Below are positions 8,123 through 16,138 of a stretch of DNA of 64,000 nucleotides, piece by piece. The stretch's first letter is position 1. Every line of letters starts with the position of its first letter. The position numbers and the translations under genes were made by a program. Source of the DNA: VBAS01 sp963773465. GTDB lineage: Bacteria > Bacteroidota > Bacteroidia > Chitinophagales > Chitinophagaceae. The stretch spans positions 1,922,001 through 1,986,000 of the forward strand of contig CAVZBF010000001.1 of the NCBI GenBank assembly GCA_963773465.1, given 5' to 3'. Under the pieces are notes generated by a model, which had not been told where the DNA came from, ran no database searches, and saw nothing but the letters and a program-made list of their open reading frames with translations.

Positions 8123-9568
8123 TTATGGACAACGAGCGGCTTTAATTTGTGTTACCAGTTTCGCATACGCAACAGATGCTTCTCCAGATAAATGCGGAGT
8201 TTGGGTCTCATCCCATTGATTGCCGCTTATATCATAAAACTCTTCGCTAAGAAATGTTCCAGCAGCATTATAATATTGGATCAGCTTGTAATTCTTTGTC
8301 CTTACAGCGTATTCTCCTATGAGATCTTCTGTAAAAAGATAAGCCATCCCTGTTGCATTGGGATCTTTCATGAACTTTACCAATGAATGAGATTTTGTTC
8401 CTTTTTCCGGCTCTGTTATTCCTGCAAGCTCAAGTATAGTTGCATAAATGTCTCTTGTATGAACAAGTTCATCACAGTCGGAACCTGGATTAATGATCCT
8501 CCCTACTGAACCCAGGATTGTGCCCACCACAGGAACTCCTGTGCTGTTCGGATTTGCAAGCCAGTAACCATCTGCAATAATAAAAGGCACATGAACTCCT
8601 CCTTGTTTGAGTGTTGCTTTAGCATTACCTGTAGCAACTACACCTTCACCAACCGCATCGGGAGTTCCATTATCTCCAATGATTATGAAAACAGTATTCT
8701 CAAGCGTTGAAAGATGATTTGTCTTCATGTAATCGATAAGGTTACCGACAACATTGTCCAGGCACATGAGTTGTCCATGATATATTGCCATATCGTCCGT
8801 ACTACTAATAGAAGCTGTGTCCACACATTCGGGGGAAAGGTCCTCATGGTGCCATACTTTGGCGGTTCCATCTGTCGAGTGCGCAGCATTAAAGGCCAGC
8901 ACCGCTAAAAAAGGATCTCCTTTTATGCACCTTGCATGTATCCATGCTTCTGCATCATTAGCTAAATCGATAGTTGCATGGACTGTTGTATCACCAATGG
9001 GTCCCCCATTTATCGTTTTATCCCAGTCTATGTACCTACGCAATTCGCCTTCCAGACAACCTGCATAATGATCCCAGCCGTGTTCCAATGGAAGATCTAC
9101 ATCGGTAAAATTGCCCAAATGCCATTTACCAAAAAACCCTTTCCTGTATTCGCAAGGCATTTTCAATGGAAGGGGCGTATACGATTTATCCGACGGGTAA
9201 GCCTCTAATTCACCAGCATTTCCTACATCACTTGGAGAATAAATTCCATGAGTGCAACTGTATTGACCTGTATAAATACCAGCTCTGGTTGGGGAGCAAG
9301 TTGGATTGGACCATGCCTGTGTAAACCGTATGCCAGCTTCTTCAAGCCTCGCGAAAGCAGGAAGGCTGACGGGATGATAACTCGTTTTGTCTGGTAAATC
9401 GTTCACATAAGATTCTACCTGTTCAGCTCCTACATCGTCACATATAATGAGTACGATATTCCGGGGTGTGTTGGTAGGCTTCTTTATAACGATGTCATTA
9501 TTTGGTTTTGGATTACAGGCATTGCATAAGATTAATATCAATGCCGAAGCAGTAATATACTTTCTCAT
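8123..9568 (-). CDS. sulfatase lipoprotein
   Basis: 481 residues. The lipobox LCNAC places the lipidated cysteine at residue 18, so the enzyme is membrane-anchored, probably outer-membrane or periplasmic. VLIICDDVG supplies the metal-binding aspartates (44, 45). CSPTR at 91-95 is the sulfatase C-x-P-x-R motif whose cysteine must be converted to formylglycine, and FGKWHLG holds the catalytic lysine and histidine. It hydrolyses sulfate esters, probably of a polysaccharide or glycan. No maturase or glycoside hydrolase is nearby, so a substrate cannot be inferred. A perfect palindrome lies 164 bp upstream (9732-9751). Confidence 0.93.
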   Translation of the reverse strand: MRKYITASALILILCNACNPKPNNDIVIKKPTNTPRNIVLIICDDVGAEQVESYVNDLPDKTSYHPVSLPAFARLEEAGIRFTQAWSNPTCSPTRAGIYTGQYSCTHGIYSPSDVGNAGELEAYPSDKSYTPLPLKMPCEYRKGFFGKWHLGNFTDVDLPLEHGWDHYAGCLEGELRRYIDWDKTINGGPIGDTTVHATIDLANDAEAWIHARCIKGDPFLAVLAFNAAHSTDGTAKVWHHEDLSPECVDTASISSTDDMAIYHGQLMCLDNVVGNLIDYMKTNHLSTLENTVFIIIGDNGTPDAVGEGVVATGNAKATLKQGGVHVPFIIADGYWLANPNSTGVPVVGTILGSVGRIINPGSDCDELVHTRDIYATILELAGITEPEKGTKSHSLVKFMKDPNATGMAYLFTEDLIGEYAVRTKNYKLIQYYNAAGTFLSEEFYDISGNQWDETQTPHLSGEASVAYAKLVTQIKAARCP

Positions 9569-9892
9569 AATGGTGGCTTTAGATGGTTAATTAAAGGTGT
9601 TTCCTAAACATCTTTTAAATGTTTATTTGGTGGAAGAAATTCAGTACGCCAATCTTAAGGCAGAATTTTTTTGTCGATAAACCCTTACAAACAATAAGTA
9701 CAGTAAGGTAATTTATTTTCCTACTCATTACAATACCCTTTTCAGGGTATTTTTAAAACCTATCTGGTGAATTTTGATCGCCCTGGAATAACGAATCTCC
9801 GTGGCATTATAACACTCGCAATTGGGGCTGAACGATAAATTTCAACGCTATAACTTAACTTCACATGCAATTTCTTTGATCAGCTTCTGCCC
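9569..9892. other. divergent intergenic region
   Basis: 324 bp between the minus-strand sulfatase and the plus-strand gene at 9893. It holds the palindrome at 9732-9751 and a TAACTTCA-like block near 9857. No coding potential seen. Confidence 0.5.
9732..9751. promoter_or_regulatory. operator-like palindrome (AATACCC TTTTCA GGGTATT)
   Basis: A 7-bp perfect inverted repeat with a 6-nt spacer. The 15-mer ACCCTTTTCAGGGTA occurs again at 57641-57655, 24 bp before the start of the large T9SS protein gene. Both copies lie upstream of minus-strand genes for exported proteins. It could be a regulator site; a hairpin terminator is less likely because both copies are upstream of starts. Confidence 0.45.
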
Positions 9893-10456
9893 ATGAAAAT
9901 CACAATCACTATATTGACGTTGCTTCTTGGCTATTGTTTGACGACATCTTTGCAATGCAATAAATGCAGAACGGGCAACTTGCGCTTAGACGATACAAAA
10001 AGCTGGCTCCCATTAAAAGGCAGAACACAATTGTCATTTCTGGATAACACCGGAAGTGTAAGAACGTTTAATTTACGCGTAGTAGACACCACAGAAACAG
10101 CTTTTAATGAATGCGGAAATTCTTACAAGTATGAATACATAAATGCAACACTTTATTTAAACCAAAGTATGACCGATTCCATTCATTTTAGTCTTGGTTC
10201 AGGAAGTTGGTTGTGCATGCGGACTATGAGCAACAACAGTCCCAACATTGCAATGTGCAATGTTTTTGGTCAAACAAAACAAGGTGTCATTGCAAAAAGG
10301 CTTTCCAATTATCCGGTTGGTACCAGAACTTATCAAGAAGTTATTTTATTACTTCATAGCCCGGTTTACTCTGACAATATCGATTCTGTATTTATAGCAA
10401 ACCATGTTGGGATTGTAGGTTTTAAATATTCAGGCAACAAATATTCATTGCAATAG
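9893..10456 (+). CDS. exported protein of unknown function
   Basis: 187 residues. The N-terminus MKITITILTLLLGYCLTTSLQC is a signal peptide, and the cysteines at 15 and 22 leave open whether it is a lipoprotein. Several further cysteines (CNKC, ECG, WLCMR, CNVFG) suggest disulfides in the periplasm or outside. The repeated aromatic and beta-prone pattern indicates a small beta-rich domain. No family recognised. Confidence 0.75.
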   Translation: MKITITILTLLLGYCLTTSLQCNKCRTGNLRLDDTKSWLPLKGRTQLSFLDNTGSVRTFNLRVVDTTETAFNECGNSYKYEYINATLYLNQSMTDSIHFSLGSGSWLCMRTMSNNSPNIAMCNVFGQTKQGVIAKRLSNYPVGTRTYQEVILLLHSPVYSDNIDSVFIANHVGIVGFKYSGNKYSLQ

Positions 10457-10614
10457 CTGCTGCTAACAAATAATTTTATGCATGTAATGTGTCTTTACAC
10501 TATTTGATAATATCGCCTGGCCTTTTACCGGCATCTAAGAACACAATCAGCCGTGCAAAATAGTAGCAATAAATTGCAGCGGCATTCGTTTTTATTTGAC
10601 CAATATCCACCACA

Positions 10615-11049
10615 ATGAAAAAGCCACTTCTAATCCTCGCTTCATTTGCCGTTGTTGTCGTTATTAGTTCATGTCAATCATCATCAGGTAACTCCAGCTT
10701 TAGCTTTGGAAAAGAAAAAACCGCTGAAGAAATCCGGGCAGAATTAAAACAAAAAGAGCAGCAGGAATTTAATAAATATGTTGACGCAAAAGCTTCAATG
10801 AGAAGAAATATTATTGGAGAAACTGTATTAGAAGGAACAATTCTAAATTCAGCCACAATGGCTTCATTTAAGGATATAGTTTTAGAATTCACATTTATCT
10901 CAAAAACAGGTACAGAGATCGAAACACAAACTCATACCGTGTATGAGATCGTTTATCCAAATAAATTAGTTAATTTCAAAATAAAAACGGTTGCTTCTAA
11001 AGCGGCGGCAAATTTTTCTTTCAAACTTATTAATGCCACTCCAATATAA
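10615..11049 (+). CDS. small lipoprotein of unknown function
   Basis: 144 residues. The lipobox VISSC puts the lipidated cysteine at residue 20. It is followed by a serine-rich linker, a charged helix (TAEEIRAELKQKEQQEF) and a beta-rich domain (VLEGTILNSATMASFKDIVLE) that recalls FxLYD-type domains in topology only. The next gene, YqaE-like, starts 12 nt after its stop, so they are probably cotranscribed. Confidence 0.8.
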   Translation: MKKPLLILASFAVVVVISSCQSSSGNSSFSFGKEKTAEEIRAELKQKEQQEFNKYVDAKASMRRNIIGETVLEGTILNSATMASFKDIVLEFTFISKTGTEIETQTHTVYEIVYPNKLVNFKIKTVASKAAANFSFKLINATPI

Positions 11050-11061
11050 AAATAACAGAGT

Positions 11062-11268
11062 ATGACCTTAATTGCAATTATTTTGCCCTGGCTTTCATTC
11101 TTCCTCCGAGGTAAAATATTCACAGGAATAATTTGTCTTATCCTTCAATGCACAGTGATCGGTTGGATACCTGCTGCGATATGGGCAGTCATCTCATTAC
11201 AAAACCAAAGAGCAGATAAAAGAACAGAAAAGATTGTAAGGGCCATGAACCAAAATCGGGTAGCCTAA
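11062..11268 (+). CDS. YqaE/Pmp3-like small membrane protein
   Basis: 68 residues with two hydrophobic segments (about 2-14 and 18-45) around FLRGKIFTGIICLILQ and a terminal IPAAIWAVISL, the pattern of the Pmp3/YqaE family of stress-associated small membrane proteins (IILPP...G...LLGWIPG). A charged cytoplasmic tail of about 20 residues follows. It probably belongs to a two-gene operon with the lipoprotein 12 nt upstream. The family assignment is good; the cellular role in this group is not known. Confidence 0.75.
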   Translation: MTLIAIILPWLSFFLRGKIFTGIICLILQCTVIGWIPAAIWAVISLQNQRADKRTEKIVRAMNQNRVA

Positions 11269-11295
11269 TAGCGATCCCTCAATTCTCTCTTACAG

Positions 11296-11401
11296 CTATC
11301 GCCTTTGCCAGTGTGTCGCATAGCTCGTACAAAGCAAGCCAACAAATAAATTCCAAGTAATCCCCTTCACAATCTTTACAATAAACGGAGTAACACCCCT
11401 C
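11296..11401. repeat. degenerate intergenic repeat copy
   Basis: Bases 11355-11401 resemble 6895-6941 (CACAATCTTT, AACGGAGT). The upstream part, around TAGCTCGTACAAAGC at 11321, resembles CTATCTCGTGTAAAGC at 13531. Confidence 0.45.
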
Positions 11402-11415
11402 GTCAAATTCAATTG

Positions 11416-11655
11416 CTACTTATCATCAGGCAAAGCATCAAATTGTTTTCTCTTGTTGTCCACCCACTCCTTCATAGCCTCGGGTGTCTTCATAAGTTCT
11501 CTCATCTCATTAATTGCATCGAGATGGGCCATGTCGCCGTTTTCAAACATTTCCAATCCATGCATTTTGGCTTGCGCAGCAACTTCATCAAAACTGTTGC
11601 CATGAAACGCTTTGTCACATGCGCCACCCAATTGTTTACAGGTCATCGTTTTCAT
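11416..11655 (-). CDS. DUF1059 domain protein
   Basis: 79 residues beginning MKTMTCKQLGGACDKAFHG, the signature start of DUF1059 small proteins (conserved CKQLGG-CD and HG motifs), and ending in the family-typical segment EMRELMKTPEAMKEW. The two cysteines and histidines suggest possible metal binding. Soluble, cytoplasmic. Isolated gene. Confidence 0.9.
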   Translation of the reverse strand: MKTMTCKQLGGACDKAFHGNSFDEVAAQAKMHGLEMFENGDMAHLDAINEMRELMKTPEAMKEWVDNKRKQFDALPDDK

Positions 11656-11775
11656 AAACTCTTTTTTTAGCTTTTGATTTTATTCAACGATGATGAAGAT
11701 ACGTATTTAGCGATAGCTAATTACCGCTGCATTCATTTGAGTACAGCTCAACAAATAAGAATATCTGGTTTGAAT

Positions 11776-12006
11776 TTAATCCTTATATATGTTTATCGAT
11801 AGCTTTCCCGGAGCGCTGACCGAAATATTATAGTCTGATCTTTTTTCCTCCCACAACAATTGCTTTTGTATTCTCTCTAATGAGTCTTTGCAATTTTTAT
11901 ATTCGCCGGGATATCGTTCTCCTCTAAGAAGGACCTTGATGAACCGGCGGGTTTGTTCTGTAAATCGATCGATTAAAACAGACTTGTATATTTTTTCATA
12001 GAACAT
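11776..12006 (-). CDS. small helical protein, paralogue 1 of 3
   Basis: 76 residues, probably all helical. The block RFTEQTRRFIKVLLRG...EYKNCKDSLERIQKQL aligns with the proteins at 14424-14651 and 17706-17960: a threonine preceded by Glu or Gln-Glu, a hydrophobic stretch, a cysteine followed by a charged residue, and a second helix with Ile/Leu-Gln. Function unknown; cytoplasmic by composition. Confidence 0.6.
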   Translation of the reverse strand: MFYEKIYKSVLIDRFTEQTRRFIKVLLRGERYPGEYKNCKDSLERIQKQLLWEEKRSDYNISVSAPGKLSINIYKD

Positions 12007-12441
12007 AAAAGATCAATTTTATTCCCTACAGGCAAACACTGTGCAAGAAATGGTTAAGATGCTCAGAACTTTGATAACCGATGAATTATCAATGATATAA
12101 AAATAGGGTTTGCCCCCTTATCGGTGCCGTACATGGCACCCATAAAGCATATGAACACTTATTTTAGAAGGCAAAAAGAAAATAGCCCTGAACTGAAACC
12201 GGGTCTATACTCAGTTTTCTGTGCGCAGATTTGTAAAAACAAAAACGGTTAATTGGGTAAGAGACATTCTCAACATAAAATGAGTTTTCCTGCTGATAAA
12301 TATTTCTATCTGTCCCATCGCACCTGTTTACAATAGTTTATAAATATGCGTACGTTTACAGCGCTGATTTTATCATGGAAGTTTTGCCTGTATATCGTCT
12401 GTGATGATAGAGCACCTGCAAACAAATATAAAATCACCAAT
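12007..12441. other. intergenic region
   Basis: 435 bp without a convincing gene. A GGTGCC/GGCACC inverted repeat lies at 12123-12140, and a 33-codon reading frame at 12151-12252 has no supporting feature. It separates a minus-strand gene from the plus-strand membrane protein at 12442. Confidence 0.4.
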
Positions 12442-13509
12442 ATGCAAACAACAACCGAAGCAAAACTGCCAAATTTTTTTACTGTCATCTTTTTTGCAAT
12501 TGCCGGGTTCACTCTCTCTTTTCTTCTTTTAAACAATAATTACAAAGACTATGGGCAATTGCCAAAGCAGGTTACTATTTGTCCGCAAGCCAACAACTGT
12601 GTAACGCTTAATATAAAGCAGTCTTATCAATTGCCGGATACCGCCGCTCTCGCAAGTCCGGTAAAGAATATAAACAAGAGCGGCAACATTCTTTTTCATT
12701 ACAATCCTTCTTTTCTTATATGGACCATGCTTATTCTTTTACTTATGACTGTATCGTGGGGCGCCTTGCCTGTATTTATTAAATATATACGTTCCTTAAA
12801 AGATAATTTTTCCATCAAACCCAAAACCATGATTCGCATTATTGCAATTACCATTGTCAGCGCTGCAATCATGGTTGTGCTACCCCTTACGCTGCACGGC
12901 TATTATACGCCTTATAATATTATCAACGATATGGGAATACTATTTAAACACAGCGTCATTATACTTGGCATATCTCTTACCTCTATTATTTTAAGTTTAC
13001 CGATGATCGTCACTATGTTTTTGGTTGGTGCTGCAGCTGACAAAATAAAAGCCAGCGGAACAGGCACAAAAGCCAAAGGAATGGTTGATCAATTTAATTA
13101 TCTCAATTCTGTTTTGTTGGCCGCGCTGCAGGTCCTTGCCATAATTGTAGTGCTTTCAGGTTTTTGTTCTGCGGCACTGGGTGAGTCTATCAAATCATCT
13201 TTTACTATCATTGGTTTTGATATTTTTCCAAAAGAATTGAGTTATGCTTATGGTCTTTTTTATGCATTGTTTCTCGCTATCTTTTATTTGCCAGTGTATT
13301 TTAGTCTGAAAGAAAGAGGTAAAGCGCTGCAAAAAGAGATATTGCTTTCCGCAGAGGGACTTGATGAAAAAGCCGCACAGGAACAAAAAGCGCTGGGAGA
13401 ACATGTTGAGCTGAAGTCATCGGCATTGGATTCATTGAAATTAGCCTTAACCATTTTATCGCCACTTATTGCAAGCTTTCTTCCTGAGCAGTTGCAGATA
13501 TTTAAGTAA
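12442..13509 (+). CDS. polytopic membrane protein of unknown function
   Basis: About 355 residues. Predicted helices: 11-30, 91-113, 131-151, 171-199, 222-243 and 264-288, with a roughly 60-residue extracytoplasmic loop holding two cysteines after the first helix, and a C-terminal charged helix (ALQKEILLSAEGLDEKAAQEQ) before a last hydrophobic stretch. I start at 12442 (MQTTTEAKLP) because upstream in-frame codons lack character. It is followed on the same strand by a truncated signal-peptide frame and a SLATT-like 2TM protein. Family not recognised. Confidence 0.75.
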   Translation: MQTTTEAKLPNFFTVIFFAIAGFTLSFLLLNNNYKDYGQLPKQVTICPQANNCVTLNIKQSYQLPDTAALASPVKNINKSGNILFHYNPSFLIWTMLILLLMTVSWGALPVFIKYIRSLKDNFSIKPKTMIRIIAITIVSAAIMVVLPLTLHGYYTPYNIINDMGILFKHSVIILGISLTSIILSLPMIVTMFLVGAAADKIKASGTGTKAKGMVDQFNYLNSVLLAALQVLAIIVVLSGFCSAALGESIKSSFTIIGFDIFPKELSYAYGLFYALFLAIFYLPVYFSLKERGKALQKEILLSAEGLDEKAAQEQKALGEHVELKSSALDSLKLALTILSPLIASFLPEQLQIFK

Positions 13510-13524
13510 GGTTGCCTTACATGT

Positions 13525-13562
13525 CAGGTGCTATCTCGTGTAAAGCATACAAATGAATAAGC
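13525..13562. repeat. degenerate intergenic repeat copy
   Basis: GGTGCTATCTCGTGTAAAGC resembles the GTCGCATAGCTCGTACAAAG segment near 11316. Weak, short copy. Confidence 0.3.
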
Positions 13563-13669
13563 AGGTTTATTAAAATTTTGTATCACTTGTAATCACTGGT
13601 TACGGCTTTGGACAATTCATGAACTTGCGTATATTCTTTACACCGATTATCTTTCAGTAAAATTTTATC

Positions 13670-13744
13670 ATGAGAAAGATTGCATGTTGGTTGACTGCCT
13701 TCATTTTTTTGGCAAGTATTATTTCTTCTGCACAAGGTTCGTAA
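13670..13744 (+). pseudogene. orphan signal peptide (24 codons)
   Basis: ATG at 13670 starts MRKIACWLTAFIFLASIISS followed by AQGS and a stop: a complete Sec signal peptide with nothing after it. Either the mature part has been deleted, or this is a decayed or misread gene. No continuing frame is seen before the next gene at 13805. Confidence 0.4.
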
Positions 13745-13804
13745 ATTTATTTAACTGAAATTTCAAGTTTAACAACCACTTTTTTCGAAGTAAAACCAGT
13801 TAAC

Positions 13805-14386
13805 ATGGCAAACGAAACTCATGGGCTTCTTAAAGCAAAAGAAGAAAGCAACAAACTGCACCAGCTTTATAGCGGGTTAATCGATGGCAAAATAGAGCCT
13901 TCCACCGATCAGCAAAAGAAAACCATGATGCAACTGCTGAATACCAAAGTCACAGTGCTTGATCAGAAAACAAACAAAATAAAATATTTGCATTACACCC
14001 TGCGTATTTCAGCAATGCTGCTTTCGGGAATTGCAACAGTTGTATTGGGAATAAAGTTTACTAATCCGGATAGTGACTGGCCCGTAATATCTTCTAACAT
14101 CGCACTTGGCCTCACTGCCACAGTAACATTCCTCACCGGTCTTTCTGTTTTTTGGGATACCGATAACTATTGGAAACGGGTGAAAGTGATGCTGAATAAA
14201 CTAAAGGAACTGCGCTATGAATATGCATTCCTTATTTCAGGCGAGAATATAAAGCAAAAAGATCTTAAGGATATTCTTAACAGGTACCTCGATGCCTTAG
14301 GTGACGAATATTGGGAAAACCTGTTAAAAAATGCAACTAAAACAAAAGATGACGATAAAAAGAAGAATGCTGATACTCCATCTTGA
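13805..14386 (+). CDS. SLATT/DUF4231-like two-TM membrane protein
   Basis: 193 residues. A charged N-terminal helix precedes two close membrane helices (65-84, 97-117) joined by a short loop. An amphipathic block NYWKRVKVMLNKLKELRYEYAFLISG and an acidic/basic tail follow. This order matches SLATT-type and DUF4231 2TM proteins, some of which are predicted pore-forming effectors in nucleotide-second-messenger conflict systems. No CD-NTase, SLOG or TIR gene is adjacent; the only companion is the membrane protein at 12442. Fold similarity is my reading of the topology, and function is inference. Confidence 0.65.
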   Translation: MANETHGLLKAKEESNKLHQLYSGLIDGKIEPSTDQQKKTMMQLLNTKVTVLDQKTNKIKYLHYTLRISAMLLSGIATVVLGIKFTNPDSDWPVISSNIALGLTATVTFLTGLSVFWDTDNYWKRVKVMLNKLKELRYEYAFLISGENIKQKDLKDILNRYLDALGDEYWENLLKNATKTKDDDKKKNADTPS

Positions 14387-14423
14387 CAAATAAATTCATA
14401 CTCAAGACCAGGCAGAGTTTGTA

Positions 14424-14651
14424 TCAAAAAGAATATTCCGGAGTTGCGGGAATATTTCGCCGTTGTAAAATATTTCTTTCCTCGGGGTTCCTCCGGGATT
14501 CTAATTCGCGTTGAATTTGCCTTATCCGTTCGTTGCATTGTGTACATTCTTCTACACTTGAGCCGAATCCGATAAGCTTATAATAGGTTACTGTTTCCTT
14601 AGCCAATAAATTTGAAAGCTGTGAGGGCTGAAAATCCTTTAGTTCATTCAT
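14424..14651 (-). CDS. small helical protein, paralogue 2 of 3
   Basis: 75 residues starting MNELKDFQPSQLSNLLAKET, the conserved start of this small family; further upstream ATGs in frame (to 14777) add a non-conserved extension and were rejected. The block LLAKETVTYYKL...CTQCNERIRQIQREL corresponds to LLARETEKLTVL...CKDGIKQLQ in the copy at 17706. Two helices with a central cysteine; no known domain. The end faces the SLATT-like gene. Confidence 0.65.
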   Translation of the reverse strand: MNELKDFQPSQLSNLLAKETVTYYKLIGFGSSVEECTQCNERIRQIQRELESRRNPEERNILQRRNIPATPEYSF

Positions 14652-14784
14652 AAAAGAGTGATTATACCATAATGGCCATAGCAAACAACGTGCAGAAAAA
14701 AATAAACTGACTTTGGAAGCAAATAAAAACACATTTAATAATGGAGGCCGTCCAGGCGATGATAAACATACCAACAAATTATTT

Positions 14785-15408
14785 TTACGGCGTTACAAAA
14801 TATGTTTGTGGAAACACCCTGATCACTTTTACAAATCTTCCTTCATAATAGCCTTGCAAAGGAGATATCACAACACCATATGCTTTGCCGGATGTAGAAT
14901 GAAGAAACAACAGGTTTCCGGATTCATTGCTTTCTACTATTCCCATATGCCCAACGGTCCTTATTGTACTATCGGTGCCGGTGAATAAAATAAGATCGCC
15001 GGGACTGGCGATTTCTCTGGGTATTTCAACTCCCACATTTGTAAAATCAACAGATGACCTGGGTACAGCAATACCGAAATGATTAAACACATAAGTGATA
15101 AATCCTGAGCAATCGAAGCCATTCGCCGGATCGGCAGATGCATACAGATATGGTGTGCCTACCAATGATTTGCCGAATGCAACCACGCTGTCTGGTATAA
15201 TCGATCCTGTATTGATCCCCAGTCCCTCTTTATAAACCGGTGCACCCGGAAGGGCGACTACCGTTATCGTGGTATCAGTTATCTCCCCGGGATCAAATTC
15301 ATTAGTGCCAGAGACCGGTTCCTCGTAAGTCACCGGATTTTTTTCTTTACAGGAAATCATGAATGCTCCCAACAGAAACAAGACCCAATAAAAACAAGTT
15401 CGTGCCAT
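14785..15408 (-). CDS. NlpC/P60 family lipoprotein hydrolase
   Basis: 207 residues. Lipobox FMISC gives a lipidated cysteine at residue 20, followed by a linker. The C-terminal NlpC/P60 domain (about 72-200) has the catalytic cysteine in FDCSGFITYVF (C100), the histidine in VGHMGIV (H154) and a third polar residue in LHSTSGK (H170). Such enzymes cut D-Glu-diaminopimelate links in peptidoglycan stem peptides; this one would act in the periplasm, anchored to a membrane. All three active-site residues are present. Confidence 0.93.
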   Translation of the reverse strand: MARTCFYWVLFLLGAFMISCKEKNPVTYEEPVSGTNEFDPGEITDTTITVVALPGAPVYKEGLGINTGSIIPDSVVAFGKSLVGTPYLYASADPANGFDCSGFITYVFNHFGIAVPRSSVDFTNVGVEIPREIASPGDLILFTGTDSTIRTVGHMGIVESNESGNLLFLHSTSGKAYGVVISPLQGYYEGRFVKVIRVFPQTYFVTP

Positions 15409-15527
15409 GTCAGTATTAGCGGGTAAAAATCATGCCTGATGTGGGTATGCTAATAAACAAAAGCAGCGTGCTGGCCATAAATTAATTATCTTGTGCTATT
15501 ATCCTAATAATTCAACAACAATAATTA

Positions 15528-15947
15528 ATGAAACGCTTATTCCCTGCATCTCTCTTTTTTATCTTCCTGGTTTCCTGCGAAAATAAATCTGATAATAAAG
15601 AACAACTTACGGCTCCATCTGTTTTGCCAACAACAAATTCAATTCCTCCTGCTGGTAATGATACTTCAGTAAAGTTAAATAACGATGCCGGGATAGCATT
15701 AAATCCGCAGCACGGGCAGCCGGGTCACCGGTGTGATATTGCAGTGGGTGCGCCATTAAATACGCCAGTGACAAACAGTACTGTTCAACCAACGGTCACT
15801 CCGACCATTACGCCTTCAACCGACACCAAAAAGGTAACGCCTAATTCAAATACCGCTACGGTAGCGCTGAATCCGCAACACGGTGAACCGGGTCATCGCT
15901 GCGATATTGCAGTTGGTGCACCACTTAATAGTAAACCTGCGCAATAA
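15528..15947 (+). CDS. lipoprotein with duplicated PGHRCDIAVGAPL motif
   Basis: 139 residues. Lipobox FLVSC (C17), then low-complexity Thr/Pro/Asn linkers around two near-identical copies (57-78 and 113-134) of a block containing NPQHG, PGHRCDIAVGAPLN. Each block has two histidines and one cysteine, so metal or haem binding or a redox role is conceivable. The motif recurs at the end of other Bacteroidota lipoproteins in my memory, but no function is known to me. Here it is duplicated and forms essentially the whole protein. Confidence 0.8.
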   Translation: MKRLFPASLFFIFLVSCENKSDNKEQLTAPSVLPTTNSIPPAGNDTSVKLNNDAGIALNPQHGQPGHRCDIAVGAPLNTPVTNSTVQPTVTPTITPSTDTKKVTPNSNTATVALNPQHGEPGHRCDIAVGAPLNSKPAQ

Positions 15948-15993
15948 ACTCTCCCTGAACTTTGTTGGCTAATTAATTTTATTATTTAGAATC

Positions 15994-16098
15994 AATGGTT
16001 AAAACCATTTTTCTGAATTAATAAATTTTCTTCATAACTCATGGTTAAACCATGGGTTATGAAAAAGAAACATCACAATAAAACCATTTCAATGGTTT
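15994..16098. repeat. three consecutive hairpins with AACCAT/ATGGTT arms
   Basis: Between convergent genes lie three inverted repeats: 15994-16009 (7-bp arms), 16033-16061 (14-bp arms with a single wobble and a 1-nt loop), and 16081-16098 (8-bp arms). All share the core ATGGTT/AACCAT. They probably act as a bidirectional terminator; the repeated core suggests local duplication. Confidence 0.6.
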
Positions 16099-16138
16099 TA
16101 TTTAAACCCATGCGATATTCATTTGATTTGTTTAGGTA

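Noticed and set aside
12306..12536. Minus-strand 76-residue frame
   Set aside because: Antisense to the start of the membrane protein gene; no independent support.
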